Source of the DNA: Silvimonas sp. JCM 19000
GTDB taxonomy: Bacteria > Pseudomonadota > Gammaproteobacteria > Burkholderiales > Chitinibacteraceae
DNA: 9,102 bases
Assembly: GCA_001313065.1 (NCBI GenBank)
Contig: BBFD01000166.1
Coordinates: 1 to 9,102, forward strand
Reading direction: 5' to 3'
Shown here: positions 1 through 8,214 of the stretch, piece by piece
How the letters are laid out: the number at the start of each line of letters is the position of its first letter
Position numbering within the stretch: position 1 is the stretch's first letter
Made by a program: the position numbers and the translations under genes
Notes under the pieces: model-generated
Database searches by the model: none
What the model was told of the DNA's origin: nothing
The model's input: the letters and a program-made list of their open reading frames with translations, nothing else

Positions 1-1197
1 GCCGTGGCCTTGCTGGCCAAAGGCTTGCTCGGGCCGGGCCTGATTGGCCTGACGGCGCTGGCGTTGCCGGTATTGAGCCCGACCTGGCGCAATCGTCGCT
101 ATGCGCTGACGCTGGGCCTGGCCGTGCTGGTGGGGCTGCCGCTGCCCGCCTTGTGGATGTGGAGCCTGTATCAACGCAGCCTGAACTGTTCAATGTCTGG
201 TTCTGGGTCAATAACCTCGGGCGCTTTAATGGCACCGCGCACCTTGGGCCGCACGCGCAGCATCTGTTTTATTTCCGCACCTTGCCGTGGTACGCCTTTC
301 CCGCTTTGCCATTGGGGCTGCTGACGCTGTGGCGGGCCAGCCGTGGCACCGTGCGTATTGCCGGATCGGCCTTGCTGCCGGTGCTACTGGCATTTGTGGT
401 GGGCCTGACCGTGTTGAGCCTGGCCGCCGATGCGCGCGAGCTGTACACCATGCCCTTGCTGGCGCCGCTGGCCATCCTGGCGGTCGGCGCGCTGGTGGAA
501 TATCCGCAAGCGATGTTGCGCTGGCGCGTAGCCTCGGGCGTGGCACTCACGCTGAGTGTGGTGTTGGTGCTGCTGATCATTGTTTGCGGTTTTGCCCTGG
601 CCAGCGGGGCCCGGCAGGATTGACGCACTGGCTTACCACGCGCCGCTTTGTCGGTTGGCAGCCGCAATGGCATTGGCAGGGCTGGCTGGCCTATGGCCTG
701 ATCCTGCTGCTGGTGGCCGCCGCGTGGCGACGGGTGAACGCGGGCACGCCCGCAGGCTTTGTCTGGCGTTGGTTTTTTTGACGGTGGTGCTGCTGTGGGG
801 CGGATTGTCCACGCTGTGGCTGCCGGCGTTTGATCACGTCATGCGTTATCGCGAAACCTTCTTGCAGTTGCAACCGCGCCTGGCGCAACTGCAACAACAG
901 CACCAATGCGTGGCCAGCTACCGCTTTGGCGAACCCCAACGCGCCATGCTCGACTACTACGACCACTTCCGCACCCTGCGCATCGAAACCCAGCCCGCGG
1001 CGTGGGATTGCCAATGGCTGCTGTTTGGTAGCGAAGACGGCGATCTGCCAGCCATGGTGACCGCGCACCAGCTGCAACCGGTGCAAGTAGTGGTCCGCCC
1101 GGGCGACGCCCGCGATCGCTTTATGCTGTTCAAGCTACCGGACACAGTGAATGCGCTGTGGCCGCGAGATGAGATACGCCGGGCGGTGGGTAAGTAA
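1..1197 (+). CDS. ArnT/PMT-type membrane glycosyltransferase, 5' end cut off by window edge, three frameshifts
   Basis: C-terminal ~400 residues of a polytopic inner-membrane glycosyltransferase (GT39/GT83 clan), which move a sugar from a polyprenyl-phosphate carrier to a lipid or protein in the periplasm. Seen: the reading starts at AVALLAKGLLGPGLIG, matching the LSKGLIG region near residue 182 of the arnT product in this window, so about 180 N-terminal residues with the catalytic first loop are missing. Many hydrophobic segments follow, with the family-like stretch FNVWFWVNNLGRFNG, then a soluble C-terminal domain ending RRAVGK. The frame moves 1 to 3 near 180, 3 to 2 in the GGGGCCC run at 606-612, and 2 to 1 in T7 at 773-779; each fits one missing base, and the protein reads on sensibly each time. 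Substrate unknown: it could add a sugar to LPS, another glycan or protein. It runs toward the arn operon, so it is not part of it. Confidence 0.82.
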
Positions 1198-1206
1198 TTG
1201 CAGTGC

Positions 1207-1237
1207 TCCGGCCCACCAACCGACGTGTTGGGCCGGA
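1207..1237 (+). terminator. GC-rich stem-loop just after the glycosyltransferase stop
   Basis: TCCGGCCCA (1207-1215) pairs perfectly with TGGGCCGGA (1229-1237), a 9-bp stem starting 10 bases after the stop codon. No T-tract follows, so it is not a textbook intrinsic terminator; it may help ending or 3'-end protection of the upstream message. Confidence 0.35.
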
Positions 1238-1307
1238 CCATCAGCTAGCGAGCGGCTCATCTGCGACCTATAAGCAATTTAGGGAGTTTGCATTGGAAGG
1301 GAATGAT

Positions 1308-1804
1308 ATGGCGAGGATATTGGCGTCATTGTTCTGGGGCGTATCCGCGTTCACTTTTGGTTCTGATTGGGCGTACCTGTCGGGCAACGAAGCGCGTTCT
1401 CTCTATATTGACTTGGCATCGATTCGGCTGACAGGAAGCATCGAGTCGGCATGGTTTGGGTATGAGTTCCGCCTGCGCAATCAGGCGAGCAAGGCGAGCC
1501 GCCTCATACAGGCTTGAGAAATAAGGTTGAAGTGGATTGTGCAAAAAATTTGATCCGCTCTAACGCGCTTTATTCTTATGACGCTATGGGCAATGTGGTT
1601 GGTTCGAAAGTAGTGTCTTCCGTTTGGACTGAGCCGATTCCAGACAGCACAGGCGATCAGATGGCGACGGCGTTGTGCCGCACGAAGCGCTCCGTGCTAG
1701 GGCAGGGGCGGATTCGGGGAACGACGCCGGACAAGTTTCAGGATTTTATGTATCGACAGCGCCTTGAGGCATCTTTGCCTGCGCGCAATATGCAGTCCGA
1801 TTAG
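1308..1804 (+). CDS. Small secreted protein, surface-adhesin protein E-like, one frameshift
   Basis: Repaired product of about 165 aa. It starts MARILASLFWGVSAFTFGSD, a plausible signal peptide with cleavage near residues 18-22, so export to periplasm or surface is inferred. The mature part shows the pattern I associate with the surface-adhesin protein E domain: a W near the start, LYIDLASIRLTG, a W about 10 residues on, then VEVDCAKNLIR, YSYDAMGNVVGS, VWTEPIPDSTGD and ALCR, including the usual two cysteines. The family name comes from a Haemophilus adhesin; most homologues have no known role. Start: ATG 1308 has GGAAGGGA six bases upstream; an in-frame TTG at 1293 behind AGGGAG (1281-1286) is possible but would spoil the signal peptide. 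TATAAG at 1269-1274 is a weak -10 candidate. The frame moves 3 to 2 near 1510-1512 (one G probably missing, CAGGGC read as CAGGC). The last ~40 residues are basic and unrecognised. Confidence 0.62.
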
Positions 1805-1916
1805 TAGTCGGAAGCGTCTTGGAAAGTCCCTTGGTCCGTTGAGGTCGCCCGGCTGAAATCGTCCCAAAACGGATGGTTAAGGTCGCCTTTACAACGATTT
1901 GGGGGAAGGATGCATT

Positions 1917-1961
1917 GGCTGTATTCCCGACAGCCATAGAGGACCCGGGCAATGTTCCGGG
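1917..1961. other. Two adjacent short stem-loops in the gap 1805-1980
   Basis: The 176-base gap holds no convincing gene on either strand. It contains GGCTGT (1917-1922) facing ACAGCC (1930-1935), and CCCGG (1944-1948) facing CCGGG (1957-1961). Neither has a T-tract. They lie just past the symmetric terminator as seen from the arn operon, and between the small secreted gene and that terminator as seen from the plus strand. Function unknown; chance structure is possible. Confidence 0.25.
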
Positions 1962-1980
1962 CCGTCCGTAAGGCCCAATA

Positions 1981-2008
1981 AAAAAACCACCCCGCAGGGT
2001 GGTTTTTT
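1981..2008. terminator. Symmetric bidirectional intrinsic terminator
   Basis: AAAAAACCACCC (1981-1992), loop CGCA (1993-1996), GGGTGGTTTTTT (1997-2008): a perfect 12-bp inverted repeat, GC core flanked by A6 and T6. On the plus strand the T6 at 2003-2008 ends transcripts from the secreted-protein side; on the minus strand the A-run 1980-1986 becomes the U-tract ending the arn operon, whose last stop codon is only 15 bases away. Such shared terminators are typical between converging genes. Confidence 0.9.
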
Positions 2009-2023
2009 GTGGTGCAGCAGTGC

Positions 2024-3069
2024 TCAATCCACCAGTTCTTTCGCTGCGCCCACCTGGTCTTTGTAGGCGTCAAAGATGCCTTTGAGCGCGTCGGCCATGC
2101 TGGTGCTGGGTGCCCAGTTCAGGTCGGTTTTGGTGTTGTCGATTTTCGGAACGCGGTTTTGCACGTCCTGGTAGCCCTTGCCGTAGTACTCGGCGGACGT
2201 GGTTTCCACCACTTGCACCTTGGCCACGCCGTCGGCGTATTCCGGGTATTGCTTGGCCAGGTCAACCATCATGCTGGCCAGGTCGCGCACCGAATAGTTG
2301 TTGGTCGGGTTGCCGATGTTGTAGATCTGGCCGGTGGCGATGCCGTCCTTGTTTTCGATGATCTTCATCAGCGCATCGATGCCGTCATCGATATAGGTGA
2401 AGGCGCGCTTTTGATGGCCGCCGTCTACCAGCTTGATGGTTTCGCCGCGGGCGATATGGCCGAGGAACTGGGTGATCACACGGCTGGAGCCTTCCTTCGG
2501 TGTATGGATGTTGTCCAGACCGGCGCCGATCCAGTTAAACGGCCGGAACAGCGTGTAGTTAAGGCCGGCTTCCATGCCATAGGCGTGGATGACGCGATCC
2601 ATCAGTTGCTTGGAGCAGCTGTAGATCCAGCGCGGCTTGTTGATCGGGCCGCAGATCAGTTCCGAATTGTCCGGATCAAATTCTTCGTCATGGCACATGC
2701 CGTACACCTCAGAGGTGGACGGGAACACCAGATGTTTTTTTGTACTCAACTGCCTGCCGCACGATAGGCAGGTTGGCTTCGAAATCGAGCTCGAATACGC
2801 GCAGCGGGGCGTTGACATAGGTGGACGGGGTGGCAATGGCCACCAGCGGCAGCACCACGTCACACTTCTTCACGTGGTATTCGATCCACTCTTTATTGAT
2901 GGTGATGTCACCTTCAAAGAAGTGGAAACGCGGATGATCCAGGAACTCACCAATCTTGTTGGTGTACATGTCCATGCCGAACACTTCCCAATCGGTGGTT
3001 TCGAGAATGCGTTTGGTCAGATGGTGCCGATAAAGCCATTAACACCGAGGATCAACACTTTTTTTTCAT
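2024..3069 (-). CDS. arnA: UDP-glucuronate decarboxylase (ArnA dehydrogenase half; UDP-4-keto-pentose synthase), three frameshifts
   Basis: Cytoplasmic SDR-family enzyme that oxidises and decarboxylates UDP-glucuronate to UDP-4-keto-pentose with NAD, the first committed step to L-Ara4N. Repaired length 348 aa. Seen: N-terminal Rossmann motif GVNGFIG (about 9-15); PSTSEVYG with T119/S120/E121; YSCSK with Y150 and K154; QDVQNR with R306. These line up with E. coli ArnA S433/E434, Y463, K467 and R619, so the active site is complete. In enterobacteria this is the C-terminal half of one protein; here it is free-standing, as in the separate UDP-4-keto-pentose/UDP-xylose synthases of some betaproteobacteria. 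It may thus also release UDP-xylose. Start ATG 3069 has AAGGAAG at 3083-3077 and overlaps the upstream stop (ATGA). Frame breaks: A8 after the ATG (3059-3066, minus 1 or plus 2), a missing G near 3025, and A7 at 2735-2741 (one extra). Last gene of the operon. Confidence 0.93.
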
Positions 3070-4009
3070 GGGTTCACTTCCTTAGTAGGCAACAGCGGCA
3101 GCACGCCGCCAGCATAGCGAGCAAGGCTGGACGCGGACAGCTTGTGGCCGTCGAGTTCAGCATCCAGCAGCTGCAGCACACTGCCATCCGGCGTGGTCAG
3201 CAGCAGGTTTTTTTATCATCGGCGGCAATCATACCTTGATCGCCCGTAGCGTTACGTAACGGTAAGACACGCGTGCGCCACAGCACCAGACGGCCGGCCG
3301 GAATATCGGCAAAAGCACCGGGGTAGGGGCGGGTTACCGAGCGCACCAGATTGTGGATGCGCGCCGCGCCCTGGTGCCAGTCGATGCGGCCGTCTTCGGC
3401 CTTGCGACCCCCAAAATAGCCACCCTGGCTCAAGTCTTGCAGCCGCAATTGTTCGGTGCCGGCCAGCAATTGCGGCACAGCGCGATACAGGCAGATTTCG
3501 GCGGCAACGGTGACTTTCTCAAACACTTCTTGCGCCGTGTCATCCGGCAGGATGGGCACCGCTTGCTGGTCCACAATCGGGCCGTTGTCGGGCTTGATGT
3601 TCATCACATGCAGCGTGGCGCCGGTTTCGCTTTCGCCATGGATAATGGCCCAGTTCACCGGCACCCGGCCGCGATATTGCGGCAGCAAGGAGCCGTGCAT
3701 GTTATAGGCGCCGCGGCGCGCGCTGGCCAGCAGCGGCGCTTTGAGCATATGGCGGTAATAGAACGAAAACAGAAAGTCCACATCGAGCGCGGCCACTTGC
3801 GCCTCGACCTCAGGCGTATTCGGGTCCGCCGGGGTGATATAGGGAATATCGTTTTCCTGGCACACCTGCGCGACCGAGCCAAACCAGATGTTCTCAGCCG
3901 GGTTGTCCTGATGCGTAACCACTAATTCGACTTTGACGCCACGCGCCAGCAGCACTTTGAGGCAACGCACGCCCACATTGTGATAGGCAAAGACGACGGC
4001 GCGGCTCAT
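3066..4009 (-). CDS. arnA: UDP-L-Ara4N formyltransferase (ArnA formyltransferase half), one frameshift
   Basis: Cytoplasmic 10-formyltetrahydrofolate-dependent enzyme that formylates the amino group of UDP-L-Ara4N, which favours the forward path before transfer to the lipid carrier. Repaired length 314 aa, close to the ~305-residue N-terminal half of E. coli ArnA. Seen: N103, H105 in NMHGSLLPQYRGR and D141 in KPDNGPI, matching N102, H104 and D140 of E. coli ArnA; a C-terminal OB-like domain follows from about residue 205. Start ATG 4009 has AAAAGGA about six bases before it and overlaps the arnC stop (ATGA); its own stop TGA (3068-3066) overlaps the next ATG. The frame breaks in A7 at 3208-3214 (most likely A8 with one base lost), after which LLLTTPDGSVLQLLDAEL continues to the overlapping stop. 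Without the repair the protein would lose its last ~50 residues. Confidence 0.93.
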
Positions 4010-4949
4010 TCGGCGTCCTTTTGCTGCAGGATGGCCGAGACCAGGTAGCGCGGGCGCTGGCGGACTTCGTGATAGATGCGGCCGATGTACTCACCCAGCA
4101 GGCCAATGCCGAACAGCGCCAGCCCGATCAGAAAGAAAGCGATGGCAAACAAGGTAAACAGCCCGCCCACTTCCGGCCCGATAAAGATGCGACGCAGAAT
4201 CAGCACCACCACCAGTACCGAAGAGGCAAACGACACCCCCATACCCACCATCGAAAACGCCTGCAACGGCACGATGGAGAAACCGGTCATCAAGTCAAAG
4301 TTCAGGCGGATCAGGCTGTACAGCGAATACTTGGATTCACCGGCGTGGCGTTCTTCATGCCCCACCGTCACTTCCGTCGGGTTTTGCGAAAACGAATACG
4401 CCAGGGCCGGAATAAACGTGTGCATCTCGGCGCATTGATTGATGGTATCGACAATGCGACGGTCATAGGCGCGCAGCATGCAGCCCTGGTCGGTCATCTT
4501 GATACGGGTCAGTTTCTCGCGCAGGCGGTTCATGGCGCGGCTGGCCACGTGGCGCCACACCGAATCATTGCGCTGCCGGCGGATCGAGCGACGTAGTCAT
4601 AGCCCTGGTCCATCTGGTCCAGCAGCGTTTTGATGTCTTCCGGCGGGTTTTGCAGATCAGCGTCCAGCGTCACGATCTGTTTGCCGCGCGAATATTCAAA
4701 GCCCGCCAGAATGGCGCGATGCTGACCAAAGTTGCCGTTGAACAACACCACGCGCGTCACATCGGGCCGCTTGTGAAACTGGTCGGCCAGGATGGCGGGC
4801 GATTTATCGCGGCTGCCGTCGTTAACAAAGATGATCTCGTAGCTTTTGCCCAGCGCGTCCAGCGCCGGGTACAAGCGGTCAAACAGCGCTTGCAGGCCGG
4901 ATTCTTCGTTGTAAACCGGGATAACTATCGAAACGAGGGGTGCGCTCAT
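4006..4949 (-). CDS. arnC: Undecaprenyl-phosphate 4-deoxy-4-formamido-L-arabinose transferase, one frameshift
   Basis: Inner-membrane GT2 glycosyltransferase that moves L-Ara4-formyl-N from UDP to undecaprenyl phosphate on the cytoplasmic face. Repaired length 314 aa (E. coli ArnC 322). Seen: GT-A fold with VSIVIPVYNEESG near the N-terminus, NDGS at 43-46, DADLQ at 96-100, and the family block GCMLRAYDRR-IV at about 157-167; two transmembrane segments near 232-254 and 263-288, then GLLGEYIGRIYHEVRQRPRY as in ArnC/DPM-type transferases. Polyisoprenyl-phosphate glycosyltransferases for other sugars are similar, but neighbours settle the identity. One base is missing near 4589 (GTCGGCTCG read as GTCGCTCG); the frame then continues GSIRRQRNDSVWRHV. 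ATG 4949 has no strong Shine-Dalgarno sequence and follows an 88-nt gap with a strong hairpin; the stop overlaps the formyltransferase start. Confidence 0.93.
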
Positions 4950-4979
4950 ATCAGGCTTTATAGTGCATTGTCATTAAAG

Positions 4980-5016
4980 GTCGCGGCCGCCCGGCATCTG
5001 GCATGGGCGGCGCGAC
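4980..5016 (-). promoter_or_regulatory. Strong GC-rich hairpin in the arnB-arnC intergenic gap
   Basis: On the minus strand GTCGCG-CCGCCC (5016-5005), a 12-base loop, then GGGCGGCCGCGAC (4992-4980). The arms match over 12 pairs with a single unpaired base, and would match over 13 if one G was lost as elsewhere in this sequence. Only TTT follows, so it looks less like a full terminator than an attenuator or RNA-stability element separating arnT-flippase-arnB from arnC-formyltransferase-decarboxylase. The structure is seen; the role is inference. Confidence 0.5.
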
Positions 5017-5037
5017 GGTGTTTCTGTGCGGCCAGGC

Positions 5038-6160
5038 TTATTTGAGGACGGCGCGCAACACGCTGCTGAGCACACTGCAGACGCGAGTCACATCGCTGTC
5101 CTGCATGGCCGGGAACAAGGGCAGCGAAATCGTGCTGGCGCCCACGTGTTCCGCGTGCGGGAACATGCCTTCGGCAAAGCCGCGCGCGCGATACAGGCTG
5201 AACAAATGCAGCGCCGGGTAATGGATGCCCACGGCGATGCCCTGAGCGTGCATGCGCGCGATAAAGTCGGCGCGGCCGGTGTTCATCTGCGCCAGCGGCA
5301 ACAGCGGCTGGAACATATGCCAGTTGCTATCGGCCGATTGCAGCGGCAGCTCCAGCCCCAGGTTGCGGTCGATCTGGGCGAAGTACATGTCGGCCAGTGC
5401 TTTGCGGCGGGCATTGAAGGCATCCAGATGCTTGAGCTGACCCAGGCCGACGGCGCCGATACATCGGTCATATTGTATTTGCCGCCGGGCAGATCGCAGT
5501 CCATGGTGCCGTCGGCAAAGCGCGTTACGCCTTGCAGACGCCACTTTTCAAATTCGCGCGCTTCTTCCTCGTTATTCATGACCAGGGCGCCGCCTTCGGT
5601 GGTGGTCATGTTCTTGTTGGGGTGAAACGAGATCGAACACAAATCGCCAAAGCTGCCGACGCGCTGGCCTTGCCAGGTGGCACCTTGCGATTGCGCCGCA
5701 TCTTCCAGCACACGCAAGCCGTGCTTGTGGGCAATGGCGTACAAGCGATCACGATCCACCGGCAAACCGGCCAGATCCACTGGCAGGATGGCCTTGGTGC
5801 GCGGCGTGATGGCCGCTTCGAGCTTGTCCAGATCGATATTGCGCGTGGCCGGATCAATATCCACCAGCACCGGGGTGGCACCGGCATTGATGATGATATT
5901 GGTGGTGGCCACCCAGGTCATCGGCGTGGTGATGACTTCGTCGCCCGCGCCGATGCGCATCAGACGCAGCGCGATTTCCATGGCGCCAGTGCCGAATTGA
6001 CCACGCGCACCGGGCGACCGCCAAAGTATTCCGACAGGCCAGCCTCCAGCAATTTGACCTTGGGGCCGCTGGTAATCCAGCCGCTGCGCAGCACATTGGC
6101 GACGTCGGCGATGGTGTCTTCGTCGATGCTGGGACGGGTAAAAGGCAGGTATGCAGTCAT
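5038..6160 (-). CDS. arnB: UDP-4-amino-4-deoxy-L-arabinose aminotransferase, two frameshifts
   Basis: Cytoplasmic PLP enzyme of the DegT/DnrJ/EryC1/StrS family that converts UDP-4-keto-pentose to UDP-L-Ara4N, usually with glutamate as amino donor. Repaired length 374 aa (E. coli ArnB about 380). Seen: LPFTRPSIDEDTI and SGWITSGPK at the N-terminus, GDEVITTPMTWVATTN, EDAAQSQG with the PLP-contacting D, and SFHPNKNMTTTEGG, whose K183 should form the Schiff base with PLP; KYNMTDVSA and GIHYPALH follow. DegT enzymes act on many nucleotide sugars, so the ArnB call leans on N-terminal likeness and operon context. One base is missing near 5991-5993 (before TGAMEIAL) and one near 5454-5456 (before VGLGQLKHLD). 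Start ATG 6160 lies 9 bases after the flippase stop; GGAG stands 13 bases upstream, within the end of that gene. Confidence 0.92.
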
Positions 6161-6169
6161 GATTTGAAC

Positions 6170-6542
6170 TTAGCTCCGGGCAACCAGATAGACGCCGACA
6201 AGAATGATGGCCACGCCGGACAGCTTTTGAGTAGACAGCGCCTCCCCAAATAACTGCCAGGCCAGAAAAACGTTGACGACGTAGCCGAGCGACAGCATGG
6301 GATAGGCCACGCTCACTTCCACGCGCGACAGCGCCAGGATCCACACCACCAGGCTGATGGCGTAGCAGCACAGGCCGCCAAAGACAAAGGGATTGGTGGC
6401 AATCTGCCAGCCTATTGGCACTGCATTGCTGATCGAAAAATCAAAATGCCCCACCTGGCGGGTGCCGGCTTTGAGCAGCAATTGAGCGGCGGCATTCAGC
6501 AATACGCCAAAAAACAATCAGTGCAAATTCAGCAAGTTTCAT
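6170..6542 (-). CDS. ArnE/ArnF-like small membrane protein (EamA/SMR type), one frameshift
   Basis: Repaired length about 123 aa with four predicted membrane helices, the size of one ArnE or ArnF subunit. In enterobacteria ArnE and ArnF together flip undecaprenyl-phosphate-L-Ara4N to the periplasmic face. Seen: [10 protein letters not shown] start, then GVLLNAAAQLLLKAGTR in helix 1, and the typical C-terminal EamA/SMR pattern AYPMLSLGYVVNVFLAWQLF, GE, then a last helix ending VYLVARS. Start ATG 6542 overlaps the arnT stop (ATGA), so translation is likely coupled. The frame breaks in A6 at 6509-6514 (one extra T on the coding strand, or two lost); without repair the protein would begin inside helix 1. 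Only one such gene is present; it may act as a homodimer or pair with a partner elsewhere. A small multidrug exporter is an alternative, but position favours the flippase. Confidence 0.82.
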
Positions 6543-8187
6543 GGTTTGACGATCACAGTGCGACGCGGGTCGCTGACTGCAACGCGCATGGCCAGGCCAC
6601 GCTGCTGCAAATGTTGATAAATGTCTTTTGACACCACTGCCATCGGCTGTGGTTCTTTGTTCCAACGCGCCATAAAGGCATCCAGCGTCATGAACTTGTC
6701 GGGCTCGGATTTTTTTTGGCCCATGGCAAATTCATCGGTGTATTCCACAAACTGCAGCGTGCGCTTTAAATAAAACGGCAGGCTCTGATCGTAATAGCCG
6801 ATGGCATACAAGGTGGTTTGCGGCGACATCTGCCGTTGCATGTCTTGCGCCAGGTAAAACGCGCTATTGGTATGCGCATACGATTCATGGCCCAGCATCG
6901 GCAATTGCAATCCCACCAAGCGCCACCGGCCATGGTGGCAATCGCCAGGCAGTTGCGGCCTTTATTCGCCAGCCAGAAAGTAACCACCCCCGTCGCCAAT
7001 AACACGATGCCTGCCGGAATCAACCAGTCGGCAAAGGCGGCATTATAAATCTGCGGCGTTTTTTTCGCTACTGAGCTTTGCCACCCACGGCACGGCCACC
7101 AGCGTGGCCACGCGGCCAGCGACAACCAGCAGATGCCAGCGCAAGGCCCGCGACGACAGCCGCGCCAGCACTTGCGCGCTCAGCATGGCCAGCGCCGGAA
7201 AAATGGGCAGGATGTACGACGGCAATTTGGAATCAGAGCGCGAAAAGAACAGAAAAAAAATAAATACCGCCCAGATCAGCAGAAATCGATTGGGCTGGAA
7301 GTGTTCCGCAGCAGACTTAGCCCAGCCCTGGCGTAATGCTTGCGGCAATACGCTCAGCCATGGCATAGAACCCGCCAGCAAATACGGCACGAAATACCAC
7401 CAGGCGCCGGTGCGATTGTGTTCGGTGGTCAGAAAGCGCTGGAAATGCTCGTGGATAAAAAAAGAAGTAGGCGAATTCAGGATTGGCGTGCGAAACCGCC
7501 ACAAACCACGGTGCGGTAATCAGCAACAGCAGCAATATACCTTTGCCGATATGCAATTTAAGCCACAGTCGCGCATCCAGATTGATAAGCGAATACAGCA
7601 GCAGAACCGCACCCGGCAACACCAGACCGATCAGCCTTTCGACAAAATGGCCAGCGCCATTGCGGCCCAGCACAACAACATGTAATTGCGGTTTTCGTTT
7701 TTTTGCTGGCGGCGTCGCGTTGCGCCAGCATGAACGCGCCCATGGCCACACTCATAAAGGCGCTCACGCCATATCGAGCGAATTGAAATGGCCGTTGGCC
7801 ATCCACCACGTGCAGCTGCCCAGCACCATGGCGGCAATCATGCCAACGCGCTCGCCCCATAATTTGCGGCTGACAAAAAAAAGCGAACAGTACGGCGGCA
7901 AAACCGGTCAGGCCGGTCCACAGGCGGGCGGCAAATTCGTTCTGGCCCAGCACGCTGTAACTGGCGGCCGTGGCCCAGTATTGCAGTGCGGGTTTCTCAA
8001 AATACTTGATGCCATTAAGGCGCGGCGTCAGCCAGTCGCCGCTGACCACCATTTCACGCGCAATCTCGGCGTAGCGGCCTTCGTCCGGCGTAATCACCTT
8101 GCGATAGCCCAGGGTGCTGAACCAGATCACGGCAAACAGCAGCAAGGCCAGCCAGCGCGCGGCGCGGCTCTGAACAAACTGATTCAT
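6539..8187 (-). CDS. arnT: Lipid A 4-amino-4-deoxy-L-arabinose transferase, seven frameshifts
   Basis: Polytopic inner-membrane GT83 enzyme that transfers L-Ara4N from undecaprenyl phosphate to lipid A phosphates on the periplasmic side. Repaired length 549 aa (E. coli ArnT 550). Seen: first membrane helix at about 10-28, then the periplasmic loop [14 protein letters not shown] with D35/E36/R38, [14 protein letters not shown] with E64/K65, and GHFNSLDMG with D137, the conserved polar residues of the family; hydrophobic helices follow, then a C-terminal periplasmic domain ending [12 protein letters not shown]. Breaks: A8 7875-7882 (+1), near 7770 (-1), T7 7698-7704 (-1), near 7635 (-1), A7 7457-7463 (+1), T7 7059-7065 (+1), near 6920 (-1); on the coding strand these are T or A runs or doubled G/C. 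The T8 run at 6710-6717 is in frame. ATG 8187 has no Shine-Dalgarno sequence. First gene of the operon. A related transferase with another acceptor is possible, but the other arn genes argue against it. Confidence 0.92.
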
Positions 8188-8214
8188 AAGAAGTGAGAGT
8201 GGCCGAAACCGCGC

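Noticed and set aside
1801..2073. Minus-strand frames of ~90 codons across the gap and terminator
   Set aside because: They run through the symmetric terminator and the end of the decarboxylase in a wrong frame, with no plausible start signal and no family likeness.
2009..2767. Long plus-strand open frame (252 codons) antisense to the decarboxylase
   Set aside because: It is the mirror of a GC-rich gene: the minus-strand frame carries the complete SDR active site, while this product has low complexity (V, G, A, H rich) and matches nothing I know. It also starts in the terminator arm region.
3353..3925. Plus-strand open frame of 190 codons inside the formyltransferase
   Set aside because: Antisense shadow of the gene with the HGSLLP motif; no ribosome site, promoter or recognisable domain.
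4021..4596. Plus-strand open frame of 191 codons antisense to arnC
   Set aside because: Rich in H, Q and R, as expected from reading a hydrophobic GC-rich gene backwards; arnC motifs lie on the other strand.
4950..4985. TATAAA in the arnB-arnC gap as an internal promoter
   Set aside because: The hexamer stands about 14 bases before the arnC ATG, but no -35-like sequence lies at the right distance; the flanking DNA is the GC-rich hairpin.
4980..5016. The intergenic inverted repeat as an insertion-sequence end or attachment site
   Set aside because: No transposase or integrase remnant, no target duplication and no second copy in the window; a simple RNA hairpin explains it better.
5532..6167. 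Plus-strand open frame of 211 codons antisense to arnB
   Set aside because: The minus strand holds the PLP-lysine motif and the conserved aminotransferase frame; this is a shadow.
7104..8196. Overlapping plus-strand frames of 193 and 237 codons antisense to arnT
   Set aside because: Antisense to conserved ArnT segments; the breaks in arnT make these frames look comparatively long, but their products lack any domain.
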